Shown here piece by piece: positions 53,316-63,192 of a stretch of 64,000 bases of DNA. The notes beneath the pieces were generated by a model. That model made no database searches. It worked only from the letters and a program-made list of their open reading frames with translations, and had not been told where the DNA came from. Source of the stretch: Caulobacter sp. SLTY (GTDB lineage Bacteria; Pseudomonadota; Alphaproteobacteria; Caulobacterales; Caulobacteraceae); the NCBI RefSeq assembly GCF_009905535.1, contig NZ_JAAALA010000014.1, positions 39,334-103,333 of the forward strand, given 5' to 3'. The translations under genes were made by a program, and so were the position numbers. How positions within the stretch are numbered: the stretch's first letter is position 1; the number at the start of each line of letters is the position of its first letter.

Positions 53316-54089
53316 ATGAGCGAGGCCCTCGTCCACTGCATCCGGATTCCCAAGAGCGGCTCGACCAGCCTGACGCGGATGCTCGGCCAAGCGTTCGAGG
53401 ATCGCGGCCGGTTCTATCTCCCCGACACCCTGCGCCGGGAAGCGAGCTTGAGCGGCTGGCAGGCCTTCCGACTCTGGCGCTCCCAGACCCAGAACCTGGT
53501 CCAGAAGCTCGGTGTCCTGACCCTCGACGCCGCCCTTCGCAAGATTGAAGCCGAAGGCCGGCCTGGCGACCTGATCGCCGGGGGCCACAGCGATGTCGCC
53601 ACGGTCCGCCGCCGCGTGACCCTGCCGGTGCGGTTCGTCACCCTGATGCGCGAGCCGGCCGAGCGGGCCCGCAGCGACTACAACTACGCCCGTGCCGGCT
53701 ATCTGAAGAAGAAGCCCTGGCAACGGTTCGACGCCCACATCCTGGCCGGCGCGGCGGGCCGCTATGACTTCGCCGGCTTCCTCGACTTCCAGCTCGACCA
53801 TCCAGAGGTGTTCGGTGACCTGGCCGCCGCCTATCTCGGCTGGCCGGAAGGCAAGAGTCTGGACGCCCATCTGACGGAAACCCTTTGGGACTGGGCCACC
53901 CTGGAAACGGCCGACAAGCTGGCCGCTCGCTTGACCGCGCGGATGGGAAAGCCCGTCGCCTTCGGTCGCCACAACAAGACACAGACCATCGCCCGGTCTG
54001 ACATCAGCGCCGACGAACGCGCCAAGATCGAGCGGCTCTGCGCCCGTGACTACGAACTCTACCAACGCTGCCTGGCCGACAACGGTTGA
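53316..54089 (+). CDS. sulfotransferase-family protein
   Basis: A 257-residue protein. The PAPS-binding 5'-phosphosulfate loop is IRIPKSGSTSLTRMLGQAFE near the start, and the 3'-phosphate motif is RFVTLMREPAERARSDYNYA. This is the plan of carbohydrate/sulfotransferase-family-2 proteins, with a short middle region. It would transfer sulfate to a polysaccharide, lipid or peptide. The acceptor is unknown. The nearby cysQ would clear the PAP by-product. A ribosome site is weak. Confidence 0.8.
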   Translation: MSEALVHCIRIPKSGSTSLTRMLGQAFEDRGRFYLPDTLRREASLSGWQAFRLWRSQTQNLVQKLGVLTLDAALRKIEAEGRPGDLIAGGHSDVATVRRRVTLPVRFVTLMREPAERARSDYNYARAGYLKKKPWQRFDAHILAGAAGRYDFAGFLDFQLDHPEVFGDLAAAYLGWPEGKSLDAHLTETLWDWATLETADKLAARLTARMGKPVAFGRHNKTQTIARSDISADERAKIERLCARDYELYQRCLADNG

Positions 54090-54135
54090 CGATCCGCCCG
54101 TCCTGGCGCGCACTCAGCGCCGGGAGGATTTCAAC

Positions 54136-54837
54136 ATGCGCAAACTCATTCTCGGCCTGGCCCTCGCCGGGCTCATCGCCATGCCCGCGGGAGCCCAGGA
54201 CGGCTACGCGGGTGAGGTCAACGTCACCGGCTCGCGGGCCAATACCTTCGACGCGGCGGTGACGCCCCATGTCGTGCTGCGGCGGCGGGCCGACAACCTG
54301 ATCCTCGAGGTCACGGTCATCTGCGACACCCGCGACCCGGCCCAGCGCCGCGAGGAGCTGAAGGCCACCCTGCGCAACATGATCCGCGCCGCCGGCCGCG
54401 ACGCGGGGATCGAGCTGGGGGTCGGCGACAAGGTGATCGCGCCCTTCGACGAGACCATGTTGGACAGCGTGATCGGCAGCGCGTCGAAGGTGGACACCTC
54501 CAGCGCCCGCATCCAGATCAAGACGCCGATCGGGCCTGACGATACCTTCGACCGCGCCTCGGCCCGCATCGCCGCCTTCATCAAGTCCACCCCCAAGGAC
54601 GGCCGCACCGAAATCCTCGGCGGCAACCAGTGGAACCTGACCCTGGTGAAGCCGGAGCAGTACCGGGGTGAGATCATCGCGCTGATCGCCAAGGACGCGC
54701 TGGGCTCGGCCTCCGCCTTCGGCGCGGGCTACGGCGTCTCGGTCGGCGGCCTCAACCTGCCGGTCACCTGGTACCGCTCCGGCCCGCTGGAGCTGGCCCT
54801 CTACATCCCCTACCGGCTGGAGATTCAGCCGAAATAG
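54136..54837 (+). CDS. unknown secreted protein A of a tandem pair
   Basis: The ATG at 54136 follows CGGGAGG. The 233-residue product has a signal peptide ending PAGA-QDGYAGEVNVTGSR. The VTGSR element resembles the plug start of TonB-dependent receptors, but the rest is not a barrel. It contains VTPHVVLRRRADNLILEVTV and CDTRDPAQRREELKATLRNM, a helix, and a C-terminal sheet-like part ending LELALYIPYRLEIQPK. No domain family is recognised; a SIMPL-like fold is a guess. A paralog follows at 54898 with its own similar leader. Confidence 0.8.
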   Translation: MRKLILGLALAGLIAMPAGAQDGYAGEVNVTGSRANTFDAAVTPHVVLRRRADNLILEVTVICDTRDPAQRREELKATLRNMIRAAGRDAGIELGVGDKVIAPFDETMLDSVIGSASKVDTSSARIQIKTPIGPDDTFDRASARIAAFIKSTPKDGRTEILGGNQWNLTLVKPEQYRGEIIALIAKDALGSASAFGAGYGVSVGGLNLPVTWYRSGPLELALYIPYRLEIQPK

Positions 54838-54897
54838 CCGGCCCCGCTTGACGACTGTCGGCTCCCGGCGCGCAACTGGCGCCGGGAGGAACTCATC

Positions 54898-55593
54898 ATG
54901 CGAAAACTTATCATCGGCCTGACCATCGCCGGGCTGCTAACCGCGCCCGTCCTGGCCCAGGAGGTCGAGGAGATCGTTGTCACCGGCTCGCGGATTTCGG
55001 AGTACGACGCGACGCAGACGCCGCATGTCGTGTTGCGAAAGCGGGCCGACAACCTGCTGGTCGAAACCTATGTCGTCTGCGACACCCGAGACCCGGCGAT
55101 GCGGCGTGCCGAGCTGAAGGCCACCTTGCGCAGCATGATCGCGGCCGCGGCCAAGGACCCCAGCATCGAACTGGGCATCGGCGAAGAAATCGTCGGGAAG
55201 GTTGATGAGACGATGATCGAGTCCTTGATCAGCTCGTCGAGCCGGGTGGACACCGAACAGGTCACCCTGCTGATCAAGACCCGGATCGGCCCCGCGGACA
55301 CCCTCGACGGCGCCAGCCAGCGGATCGAGGACTTCGTGAAAAAGACCCCGAAATCCGGCCGCACCGAGATCACCACCAGCTCTGATGTGAACCTCAGCAT
55401 CATCCAGCCGGAGCAGTACCGGGGCGAGGTCATTGCCCTAATCGCCAAGGACTCGCTCAAGTCCGCCGCCGCCTTCGGTGACGGCTACGGCGTTACGGCC
55501 CAAGGGCTGCAACTGCCGATCAGCTGGTACCAGTCGGGCCCCCTCGAGCTGGCTCTCTACATTCCTTACCGCATGGAGGTCCGGCCGAAGTAG
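54898..55593 (+). CDS. unknown secreted protein B, paralog of the preceding gene
   Basis: A 231-residue paralog aligned along its full length with the protein encoded at 54136-54837. It shares MRKLI, a signal peptide ending LA-QEVEEIVVTGSR, HVVLRKRADNLL, CDTRDPAMRRAELKATLR, and SGPLELALYIPYR. The central part has diverged more (SIELGIGEEIVGKVDETMIE against a related stretch). Both copies keep a single Cys near residue 58 in VCDTRDPA. The intergenic leaders are also related (GGCGCCGGGAGGA near 54887). The duplication looks old but maintained by selection. The function is unknown. Confidence 0.82.
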   Translation: MRKLIIGLTIAGLLTAPVLAQEVEEIVVTGSRISEYDATQTPHVVLRKRADNLLVETYVVCDTRDPAMRRAELKATLRSMIAAAAKDPSIELGIGEEIVGKVDETMIESLISSSSRVDTEQVTLLIKTRIGPADTLDGASQRIEDFVKKTPKSGRTEITTSSDVNLSIIQPEQYRGEVIALIAKDSLKSAAAFGDGYGVTAQGLQLPISWYQSGPLELALYIPYRMEVRPK

Positions 55594-55597
55594 CCGG

Positions 55598-57544
55598 CTA
55601 CTCTCCGAACACCTTCCGCAGGAACAGGGTCTCGGCCTCGCGCTGGGCGTCGATGTTCTGCTTCTTGCGGAAGCCGTGGCCTTCGTCGGCGGCGATCATG
55701 TACCAGACCTCGCCGCCCTGGGCGCGCACCTTGGCGACGATCTGCTCGGCCTCGGTCCAGGGCACGCGGGGATCGTTGCGGCCCTGGATGACGAACAGCG
55801 GCTTCTTCATCTTGTCGGTCAGGTTCAGGGGCGAGATCTCCTCGAAGATCTTGGCCATCTTCGGATCCCGCTCGTCGCCGTACTCCGACCGGCGCTGGTC
55901 GCGGCGATAGCCCTCGGTGTTTTCGAGGAAGGTCTTGAAGTGGGAGATGCCGACGATGTCCACGGCCCCCGCCAGCCGGTCGTTGTAGGCGGCCAGCGAG
56001 GCCAGCACCATGAACCCGCCGTATGACCCGCCATAGACCACCACCCGGTCCTTATCGAGGTCCGGCTGGGTGGCGATCCAGTCGAGCAGGGCGCCGATGT
56101 CCTTGACGCTGTCCTGGCGCTTGGGCCCGTTGTCGAGGGCGATGTAGCGCTTGCCGTAGCCGTCGGAGCCGCGAACGTTCGGGGCGATGGTCACCGCGCC
56201 CAGTTCCTGGGCCCAGTATTGCCGGCGGGTGTTGAACCCCGGCCGGTCCTGGCCTTCCGGTCCGCCATGGATGTCGATGATCACCGGCGCCTTGCCGTCG
56301 ATCTTGCCGGGCTTGTAGACCCAGGCTGGCACCTCCAGCCCGTCGAACGACTTGAAGCTGACCAGCTCCGGCTCGCGCAGGGTCGACAGGTCCAGCCCGC
56401 CGGCCTCGCTGTAGGTCCAGCGGGTCAGCTCGCCCCCGGCCACATCGAAGCTCCAGACGTCGGCCGGCGAGGTGGCGGTGTTCAGCCCGATGGCCAGGCT
56501 CTTGCCGTCCGGCGAAAACTTCAGCGCGGCCAGCACCCCGACCGGCAGCTTGGGTTGCGGCACGGCCTGTTTGGTGCGGAAGCCCTGGACCACCACCCGG
56601 CTCTGGCCGCCCTCGTTGACGCTGTAGGCCAGCAGGCGGCCGTCGTCGGACAGTTCGAAGGTCTCGACGTCCCACTTCAGGTCCGTGGGGGTGATCGGGA
56701 CCGACTTGCCGGTCTTCAGGTCCATGCTGACCAGCCGCTTGACGTCCGAGCCCTGGTCGCTGAGCACCAGGATCGACTTGCCGTCCGGGGTGAAGACCCC
56801 GCCCTGGTAGGAGATCTCGGTCTTGGACGGATTGAGCTCGGTCAGCTTGCCGCTGGCCACGTCGAGCAGGAACAGCTTGCTGGAGGTCGAGGAGTAGTAG
56901 CGGCCGAGCAGCACTGTCTTGCCGTCATCCGACAGGGCGATCGGGGCGGTGGCGCCGCTGGCGTCGAAGATCTTGCGGCGGCTGGACGGGTCGGCCACGT
57001 CCATCATGACGATGTCGTAGTCAGGATCACCCTTGCCGACCCGGGCCCAGACCAGGGTCTTGCCGTCCTTGCTGAACACCATCGCCTGGTTTCGGGTCCC
57101 GGCCTCGGTGAAGGCGACCTCAGGTCCGGTCAGGCCGGCGATGTAGCCCTGGTAGTACTCGTCCCCGCCGGTGTCCTTGACGAAGATGAAGCGGTCGGCC
57201 GTGCCGGGGATGCCCTCCGCCCCGCCCACCGGCTCATCGAAGAAGGTCAGCTGGGTGCGGTCGGCGCCGGGCTTGGCCACCCTGTGGATCTGGCCGGTCT
57301 GGCCAAACCGGGTGCCGATCAGCATCGAGCCGTCGCCCAGCCAGCCCTGGAAGCTGGCGGAGCGGGCGTTCTGGTAGCGGCGCAGGCCTTCGCGTACCTC
57401 GGGCGGAGTGACCGGCACGTTTTCCAGCGACAGGGTCCCCTGCTGGCGCTTCTCGACCGGCGGCGCGGCCTGCTGCGCCACGGCGGCGAAGGGCAGGGCG
57501 AGCGCGGCGGCGGCCCCCGAGACGAGCAGAATTCGGCGGATCAT
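55598..57544 (-). CDS. S9-family (prolyl oligopeptidase) serine peptidase, exported
   Basis: The ATG at 57544 gives 648 residues; a TTG at 57559 is less likely. A signal peptide (ILLVSGAAAALALPFAAVAQ) is followed by a beta-propeller of WD/PD40-like blades (SLENVPVTPPEVREGLRRYQ opens the propeller) and a C-terminal hydrolase domain. The triad is Ser507 in YGGSYGGFMV, Asp591 in QGRNDPRVPW and His623 in DEGHGFRKK. Such peptidases cut short peptides. It lies 25 bases downstream of an oligopeptide-type ABC ATPase gene on the same strand, suggesting peptide uptake and breakdown. Confidence 0.92.
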   Translation of the reverse strand: MIRRILLVSGAAAALALPFAAVAQQAAPPVEKRQQGTLSLENVPVTPPEVREGLRRYQNARSASFQGWLGDGSMLIGTRFGQTGQIHRVAKPGADRTQLTFFDEPVGGAEGIPGTADRFIFVKDTGGDEYYQGYIAGLTGPEVAFTEAGTRNQAMVFSKDGKTLVWARVGKGDPDYDIVMMDVADPSSRRKIFDASGATAPIALSDDGKTVLLGRYYSSTSSKLFLLDVASGKLTELNPSKTEISYQGGVFTPDGKSILVLSDQGSDVKRLVSMDLKTGKSVPITPTDLKWDVETFELSDDGRLLAYSVNEGGQSRVVVQGFRTKQAVPQPKLPVGVLAALKFSPDGKSLAIGLNTATSPADVWSFDVAGGELTRWTYSEAGGLDLSTLREPELVSFKSFDGLEVPAWVYKPGKIDGKAPVIIDIHGGPEGQDRPGFNTRRQYWAQELGAVTIAPNVRGSDGYGKRYIALDNGPKRQDSVKDIGALLDWIATQPDLDKDRVVVYGGSYGGFMVLASLAAYNDRLAGAVDIVGISHFKTFLENTEGYRRDQRRSEYGDERDPKMAKIFEEISPLNLTDKMKKPLFVIQGRNDPRVPWTEAEQIVAKVRAQGGEVWYMIAADEGHGFRKKQNIDAQREAETLFLRKVFGE

Positions 57545-57569
57545 GTGAAAAGGCCCCAAGAACGGTGGA

Positions 57570-59396
57570 TCAGGCGGGATCGAATTCGCTGACCAGGTGG
57601 CCGGGGGCCACCTCTTTCAGCTGCGGACTATAGACCGGCTCGTTCGGATCGTCGGAGAGCCTGGACGGCAGGAAACGCAAGGCCGCGCGCGGGTCGAGCG
57701 GCGAGGGCGGCTCGCCGGTCAGGCGGACGCGCTGTCGTTGACGCTCGATGGCCGGGTCGGGAATCGGGGCCGCCGACAGCAGGGCCTTGGTGTAGGGATG
57801 CCGGGGATCGGCATAGAGCTGGTCGCGGCTGGCCAACTCCATTACCCGGCCGAGGTAGAGCACCATCACCCGGTGGCTGATCTCGCGGACCACGGCCAGG
57901 TCGTGGCTGATGAACATCATTGCCATGCCCATCTCCTTCTGGAGATGGATCAACAGGTCGATGATCTGGGCCCGGATCGAGACGTCCAGGGCGCTGACCG
58001 CCTCGTCGCAGATGACCAGCTTTGGCTTCAGGATCATCGCCCGGGCGATGCCGACCCGCTGGTTCTGGCCGCCGGACAGCTCGTGCGGATAGCGGTTGAT
58101 CAGGGTGGGCGACAGGCCGGCCCGCTCCATCATCGCGGCGGCTTCGACTTCGCGCTGGGCGCGGTTCAACTCGGGGCGGAAGACGCGCAGCGGCTCGGCT
58201 ATGGAATCGCCGATGGTCGAGCGGGGGTCCAAGCTGGCCAGCGGGTCCTGGAAGACGATCTGCAGGTCGCGCCGGGCCTTGCGCATCTCTTCCTGGTCGG
58301 CGTGGGTGATGTCGCGGCCCAGCACGGTGATGGTCCCGTCCAGCTCGCCGCTGCCCGGCGGCAGCAGGCGCAGCACCGCCCGGCTGAGGGTGGACTTGCC
58401 GCAACCGCTCTCGCCGACCACGCCCAGGGTCTCACCCTGCTTGATGGCGAAATCGACCCCGTCGACGGCCCGCAGCATCACCTTCTTACCCAGCACGCCC
58501 TGGCGCACCGGGAACCAGACCTTGACGTCCTGGCCCTCGACGATCACCGGCGCCGCCTCGGCTACCGCTTCGGTGGTCGGCCGCCCGCCGCGATCGGGAC
58601 GGTCCAGGCGCGGGATCGCGTCCAGCAGGGCGCGGGTGTAGGCGGTCTTCGGGTCGGCGAAGAGCTCTGCGGCCGGCCCTTCCTCGACATAGGCCCCGTC
58701 CTTCATCACGCAGACGCGGTCGGCGAGGCGGGCGATAACCCCCATGTCGTGGGTGATCAGCACGAGGGCCGTCTTGGTCTCCCGCTGAAGCTCGGCCATG
58801 AGGTCGAGAATTTCGGCCTGCACAGTGACATCCAAGGCCGTTGTCGGCTCGTCAGCGATAAGGAGGGCCGGATCGCAGGCCATGGCGCCGGCGATCATCA
58901 CCCGCTGCCGCATGCCGCCGGACAGTTCGTGCGGATACTGGTTCAGTCGCCGGGCGGCCTCGGGAATGCGCACATGGTCCAGCCACTGCCGCGCCCGGGC
59001 CTTGGCCTCCTTGTCGGAAAGGCCCAGGTGCAGCCGCAGCGGCTCGGCGATCTGCTCGCCGATCTTCACATGGGGGGTAAGGGCGGTCAGCGGGTCCTGG
59101 AAGATCATGGTCATCTTCGACCCACGAATGCCGTTCAGCGCCCGAGGCGAAAGGGTCAACAGCTCCTTGCCCTCGAAGGTGGCCGATCCGCTGGCCCGGC
59201 CGTTCTGGGCCAGCAGTCCCATGACCGTCATGAAGGTCTGGCTCTTGCCCGAGCCGCTTTCGCCAACCACGCCCAGGCATTCGCCCGGCCCGACATCGAG
59301 GGAGACCCCCCGCACCGCCTCGACCACGCCGTCGGGGGTGTCGAAGCTGACCTTCAGGTCGCGGAGGGAAAGCACGGGGGCATTGGAACTGGACAA
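57570..59396 (-). CDS. fused oligopeptide/nickel-type ABC transporter ATPase
   Basis: A 608-residue protein with two complete ABC domains in tandem. The first has Walker A GESGSGKS (45-52), signature [13 protein letters not shown] and [10 protein letters not shown]. The second has Walker A GESGCGKS (328-335), [13 protein letters not shown] and [10 protein letters not shown]. This is the YejF-like fused form of DppD/DppF. The C-terminal [20 protein letters not shown] is the usual extension of oligopeptide-type ATPases. The cognate permeases and binding protein are not in the window, so it is an orphan here. It precedes the S9 peptidase. Confidence 0.93.
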   Translation of the reverse strand: MSSSNAPVLSLRDLKVSFDTPDGVVEAVRGVSLDVGPGECLGVVGESGSGKSQTFMTVMGLLAQNGRASGSATFEGKELLTLSPRALNGIRGSKMTMIFQDPLTALTPHVKIGEQIAEPLRLHLGLSDKEAKARARQWLDHVRIPEAARRLNQYPHELSGGMRQRVMIAGAMACDPALLIADEPTTALDVTVQAEILDLMAELQRETKTALVLITHDMGVIARLADRVCVMKDGAYVEEGPAAELFADPKTAYTRALLDAIPRLDRPDRGGRPTTEAVAEAAPVIVEGQDVKVWFPVRQGVLGKKVMLRAVDGVDFAIKQGETLGVVGESGCGKSTLSRAVLRLLPPGSGELDGTITVLGRDITHADQEEMRKARRDLQIVFQDPLASLDPRSTIGDSIAEPLRVFRPELNRAQREVEAAAMMERAGLSPTLINRYPHELSGGQNQRVGIARAMILKPKLVICDEAVSALDVSIRAQIIDLLIHLQKEMGMAMMFISHDLAVVREISHRVMVLYLGRVMELASRDQLYADPRHPYTKALLSAAPIPDPAIERQRQRVRLTGEPPSPLDPRAALRFLPSRLSDDPNEPVYSPQLKEVAPGHLVSEFDPA

Positions 59397-59520
59397 TCAG
59401 GGCACTCCGAAAGGTGCGCTACGATAGCGATCCCCGGCTGACGCGCAAATGAACGTCCGGCAATCCCCGGAGCGCCGGCGGGCGATACCCAAACTGGGTG
59501 CTAAAAATCCAGTTGGACAA

Positions 59521-59542
59521 AGATGTCGCATTCCCGACATCT
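59521..59542. promoter_or_regulatory. palindrome upstream of the small gene at 59601
   Basis: AGATGTCG-(6)-CGACATCT is a perfect 8-bp inverted repeat in the 200-base gap between the ABC gene and the small ORF. It could be an operator; no regulator is adjacent. The rest of the 59397-59600 gap shows no further structure. Confidence 0.4.
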
Positions 59543-59600
59543 TCAACCAGCGTCAACGTCTGCCCACTATAAGAAACGTCGTCATTGGGGATGTCGCGCC

Positions 59601-59747
59601 ATGCGGCTGTTCAATCTGATCACCCTCTCGCCGCTCGCTTCGGACGAGCCGGCCACGCCGCGCCAGGTGCTGGTCGCCGCCGCGCCCTGGGCGTTGGTCG
59701 CGGGGGTCGCGCTGGCCTGTCTCTTCGTCGAGGGCGTTTTCCGGTAG
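59601..59747 (+). CDS. small single-pass membrane protein candidate
   Basis: A 48-residue frame from the ATG at 59601, with GGGGA upstream. The N-terminal part is MRLFNLITLSPLASDEPATP and the C-terminal helix is VAAAPWALVAGVALACLFVE. The amphipathic start and single helix look real, but such frames arise by chance in GC-rich DNA. No family is recognised. The longer in-frame reading from 59523 crosses the palindrome and is not supported. Confidence 0.4.
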   Translation: MRLFNLITLSPLASDEPATPRQVLVAAAPWALVAGVALACLFVEGVFR

Positions 59748-59892
59748 TCGCCGGGCTCCCCGATTAGAGATTAGGCAAATCGCCGCACACTGTTCGCCCG
59801 GATTCGGCGCCGGGCGTTCCCTTATGCTACAAGGCCTTGTGGCCCGCCTGTTGCAGGCGGCCCTCCGTCATGGACGGATTTGGGGCACGGGG

Positions 59893-60801
59893 ATGAACAT
59901 GTGGTGGCGCAACGACCGCGAGGTCGAGGACCAGACCAGCCGGCCCCCGCCTGGCCGGGTGATCGTGATCGGCAATGAAAAGGGCGGCGCCGGCAAGTCC
60001 ACCGTCGCGGCGCTGATCGCCACCGCCATGATGTATCGCGGCAGCCGGGTGGCGGTGATCGACACCGACCTGCGCCAACAGACCCTGGGCCGCTTCCTGG
60101 AAAACCGCCGCCGCTGGCTTCCCGCCGCGGGGGTCGATGCGCCGGTGCCGCTCGAATACAAGCTGGCTGACGACACCATGGCCCTGGCGATGGGCGATCC
60201 CGCCGAAGCCGTGGCCCGCTTCGAGGAGGCGATCGGCCTGGCCATGGCCGACGCGGATCTGGTGGTGGTCGACACCCCCGGGTCCGACACGCCCGTTTCG
60301 CGATCCGCCCACCTGCAGGCCAGCCTTGTGGTGACCCCGATGAACGACAGTTTCGTCGACTTCGACGTGCTGGGCCAGGTCGACCCGATGAGCCTGGAGC
60401 TGCTTCGCCCCAGCCTCTACACCCGCGTGGTGCAGGAGGCCCGGCGGACGCGTGAGGCCCACGGCCGGTCGCTCGACTGGGTGGTGCTGCGCAACCGCAT
60501 GGCCGGCGCCGACGTCCGTAATCGTGAACGCGTCACCCAGGGCCTGGAAGCCCTGGCCGACACCGCCGGCTTCCGGATCGGCCCCTGGCTGCGCGACCGG
60601 GTCGCCTATCGGGAGATGTTCCCTTTCGGCCTGACCATCGCCGACCTGTCGCCCGGTGTGCGGCCTGTCAGCATCAGCACCCCGCGCGCCGCGGCCAAGG
60701 AGGAGCTGCGCGAGCTGCTGGTCGCCCTGCGGCTGATCCCCGACGCGGCTGCCCCGGCCAATGCGCCGGTGATCGAGGTCGCCGCCCGGGAAATGGCCTG
60801 A
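59893..60801 (+). CDS. MipZ-like ParA-family ATPase
   Basis: The ATG at 59893 gives 302 residues. The ParA-type deviant Walker A is VIVIGNEKGGAGKSTVAALI, with the signature lysine before GGAGKS, and the switch is VVVDTPGSDTPVSR. The long conserved segments VVTPMNDSFVDFDVLGQVDP, DWVVLRNRMAGADVRNRER and FRIGPWLRDRVAYREMFPFG are specific to MipZ, the ATPase that positions the division plane by inhibiting FtsZ near the poles. An N-terminal extension of about 20 residues (WWRNDREVEDQTSRP) is unusual for Caulobacter MipZ, so this could be a divergent ortholog or a paralog. Confidence 0.85.
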   Translation: MNMWWRNDREVEDQTSRPPPGRVIVIGNEKGGAGKSTVAALIATAMMYRGSRVAVIDTDLRQQTLGRFLENRRRWLPAAGVDAPVPLEYKLADDTMALAMGDPAEAVARFEEAIGLAMADADLVVVDTPGSDTPVSRSAHLQASLVVTPMNDSFVDFDVLGQVDPMSLELLRPSLYTRVVQEARRTREAHGRSLDWVVLRNRMAGADVRNRERVTQGLEALADTAGFRIGPWLRDRVAYREMFPFGLTIADLSPGVRPVSISTPRAAAKEELRELLVALRLIPDAAAPANAPVIEVAAREMA

Positions 60802-60848
60802 CCGCTTAGGAACTCCCGCATTTCGGCGCGGCCCTCTATATAGACGCC

Positions 60849-62918
60849 ATGGCTCACCGCGCCCCGACCGACCTGCCGTTCCGATCACCCTACCGCCACG
60901 GCTTCGTGCGCGTCGCCGGCTGCGTGCCGCTGACCGCCGTGGCCGATCCGGCCGCCAATGGGCGGGAGACCGCCGCCCTGGTTCGCGAGGGCCATGAGGC
61001 GGGTGTCGCGCTGATGACCTTCCCGGAACTGGGGCTGTCGGCCTATTCAATCGACGACCTGTTCCACCAGGAGGCCCTGCTGGACGCGGTCGAGGCCGCG
61101 ATCGCGGCTTTGGCCGAAGAAACCCGCAAGCTGCGCCCGGCCTTCGTCGTCGGCGCCCCGCTGCGCGGTGAAAGCCGGCTCTACAACTGCGCGGTGGTCA
61201 TCCAGGGCGGCAGGATCCTGGGCGTGGTCCCCAAGACCTATCTGCCCAACTATCGTGAGTACTATGAGCGCCGCTGGTTCGCCTCGGGCCTGGGCGTCGT
61301 CGGCCGGACCCTCAAAGTTGCCGGCCAGGAGGCGCCGTTCGGGACCGATCTGCTCTTCGACATCGAGCTGTTCGGCCGAACCGCCGCCACCTTCGGGATC
61401 GAGATCTGCGAGGATGTCTGGACGCCGGAACCGCCCTCCACCTTCGCCGCCATGGCCGGGGCCGAGGTGCTGCTCAACCTGTCGGCCAGCAACATTGTCA
61501 TCGGCAAGGCCAGGGAGCGCCAGCTGCTCTGCGCTGGCCAGTCGCTGCGCTGCCAGGCGGCCTATGTCTATTCCGCCGCCGGCCCGGGGGAATCGACCAC
61601 CGACAACGCCTGGGACGGCCAGGCGGCGGTCTTCGAGCTGGGCGCCCAGCTGGTCGAGACCGCGCGTTTCCCGACCCGATCGGCCTTCGTGGCCGCCGAT
61701 GTCGATATCCTGCGCCTGCGCCAGGAGCGCCGCCGCACGGTGACCTTCGGCGACGCCGCCGCCTCAAGGCCCCGCGACCCGTTCCGCCGCATCGCCATCG
61801 CGATGGAGCCCCCGGCCGGGGAACTGGATCTGGCCCGCCCGCTGGAGCGCTTCCCGTTCGTGCCCAGCGACCCGGCCCGCCTGGCCGAGGAATGCCACGA
61901 GGCCTACAACATCCAGGTCCAGGGCCTGGCCCAGCGGCTGAAGTCCACCGGCCTGAAGAAGCTGGTGATCGGCGTCTCCGGCGGCCTCGACTCCACCCAG
62001 GCCCTGCTGGTCAGCGCCAAGGTGATGGACGCCCTGGGCTGGCCGCGCAGCAACATCCTGGCCTGGACCATGCCAGGCTTCGCCACCTCCGAGGGGACGA
62101 AGTCGAACGCCTGGCGGCTGATGAACGCCCTGGGGGTCACCGGGGCCGAGCTCGATATCCGGCCCACGGCCATGACCATGTTCGAGGGCATGGGCCATCC
62201 CTTCGCCAAGGGCGAGCCGGTTCATGACGTGACCTTCGAGAACGTCCAGGCCGGCCTGCGCACCGACTATCTGTTCCGGCTGGCCAATCAGCACGGCGGG
62301 CTGGTGGTGGGGACCGGGGACCTGTCGGAACTGGCGCTGGGTTGGTGCACCTACGGCGTGGGCGACCACATGAGCCACTACAACCCCAATGGATCGGTCT
62401 CCAAGACGCTGATCCAGCACCTGATCCGCTACGTCGCCGGATCCGGTGAAGTGGACGCGGCGACCTCGGACGTGCTGCTTGCCGTGCTGGCCAGCGAAAT
62501 TTCTCCCGAACTGATACCGGCAAGCCACAGCGGCCAGACCCAGTCCACGGAAGCCTCCATCGGCCCCTATGCGCTGCAGGATTTCAACCTGCATTACCTC
62601 GCCCGCTACGGCTTTGCGCCCTCGCGGATCGCCTATCTTTCGCACGAGGCCTGGGGCCCCCACAGCAGCCGGCCCTGGCCGTCCGAAATCCCTGAAAAAG
62701 ATCGAAAAACCTACGATCTGCCAACGATCAAGGGTTGGTTGCGGCTATTCCTGACCCGGTTCTTCGCCAACCAGTTCAAGCGTTCCGCCGTCCCCAACGG
62801 CCCGAAGATTTCGTCCGGGGGCGCTCTATCTCCGCGGGGCGACTGGCGGATGCCGTCGGACGCCCGGGTCGATGCCTGGTTGACCGAACTTGAGGCGAAC
62901 ACGCCCGACAAGCCCTGA
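60849..62918 (+). CDS. nadE: glutamine-dependent NAD+ synthetase
   Basis: A 689-residue long-form enzyme. The N-terminal nitrilase-like glutaminase has Glu60 in FPELGLSAY, Lys129 in [17 protein letters not shown] and Cys187 in GIEICEDVW. The C-terminal synthetase has the P-loop [20 protein letters not shown] (377-383 for SGGLDST) and the later [20 protein letters not shown]. It amidates nicotinic acid adenine dinucleotide to NAD+. No ribosome site is visible, and a TATATA element ends just seven bases before the ATG, so the message may be leaderless. Confidence 0.95.
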   Translation: MAHRAPTDLPFRSPYRHGFVRVAGCVPLTAVADPAANGRETAALVREGHEAGVALMTFPELGLSAYSIDDLFHQEALLDAVEAAIAALAEETRKLRPAFVVGAPLRGESRLYNCAVVIQGGRILGVVPKTYLPNYREYYERRWFASGLGVVGRTLKVAGQEAPFGTDLLFDIELFGRTAATFGIEICEDVWTPEPPSTFAAMAGAEVLLNLSASNIVIGKARERQLLCAGQSLRCQAAYVYSAAGPGESTTDNAWDGQAAVFELGAQLVETARFPTRSAFVAADVDILRLRQERRRTVTFGDAAASRPRDPFRRIAIAMEPPAGELDLARPLERFPFVPSDPARLAEECHEAYNIQVQGLAQRLKSTGLKKLVIGVSGGLDSTQALLVSAKVMDALGWPRSNILAWTMPGFATSEGTKSNAWRLMNALGVTGAELDIRPTAMTMFEGMGHPFAKGEPVHDVTFENVQAGLRTDYLFRLANQHGGLVVGTGDLSELALGWCTYGVGDHMSHYNPNGSVSKTLIQHLIRYVAGSGEVDAATSDVLLAVLASEISPELIPASHSGQTQSTEASIGPYALQDFNLHYLARYGFAPSRIAYLSHEAWGPHSSRPWPSEIPEKDRKTYDLPTIKGWLRLFLTRFFANQFKRSAVPNGPKISSGGALSPRGDWRMPSDARVDAWLTELEANTPDKP

Positions 62919-63028
62919 ACCCTGCCTCCGCAGGGGCAAGCAAGGCTGGCAAACGCCGTCGGCGTGGCGTAAGGTCGCGGCATCGCGCTTGGTTCTGTAC
63001 AAGCAGTCGATAGCTGAAATTTTCGTCG

Positions 63029-63053
63029 GGAACCCAACCTTCCCTTCGGCGTT
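63029..63053 (+). promoter_or_regulatory. EcfG/SigT-type stress promoter candidate of the outer-membrane gene
   Basis: GGAAC (63029-63033), a 16-base spacer and CGTT (63050-63053) match the consensus exactly, with GGAACC and CGTTT. It lies 140 bases before the start codon, in a 274-base gap with no other coding frame. Confidence 0.65.
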
Positions 63054-63178
63054 TGGCAGTCGGCGGCGGTATCCGGAGGGGTTCGTTTCGCTTGGCCATT
63101 GGCCTGGCGAAAGGGGTTCTTAAGGGGATCGTGCGGTACAAAATCATGCCGGGCGATGGCGCGTTGGCAAACTATAGA

Positions 63179-63191
63179 GTGAGGGGCTCAC
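63179..63191 (+). promoter_or_regulatory. hairpin over the ribosome site of the outer-membrane gene
   Basis: GTGAG-GGG-CTCAC (5-bp stem) covers the GAGGGG site directly before the TTG start at 63193. It could lower translation unless unfolded. Confidence 0.45.
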
Positions 63192-63192
63192 C

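Noticed and set aside
60810..60830. GGAAC before nadE as an EcfG promoter
   Set aside because: No CGTT at 16-17 bases; only the -35-like half is present.
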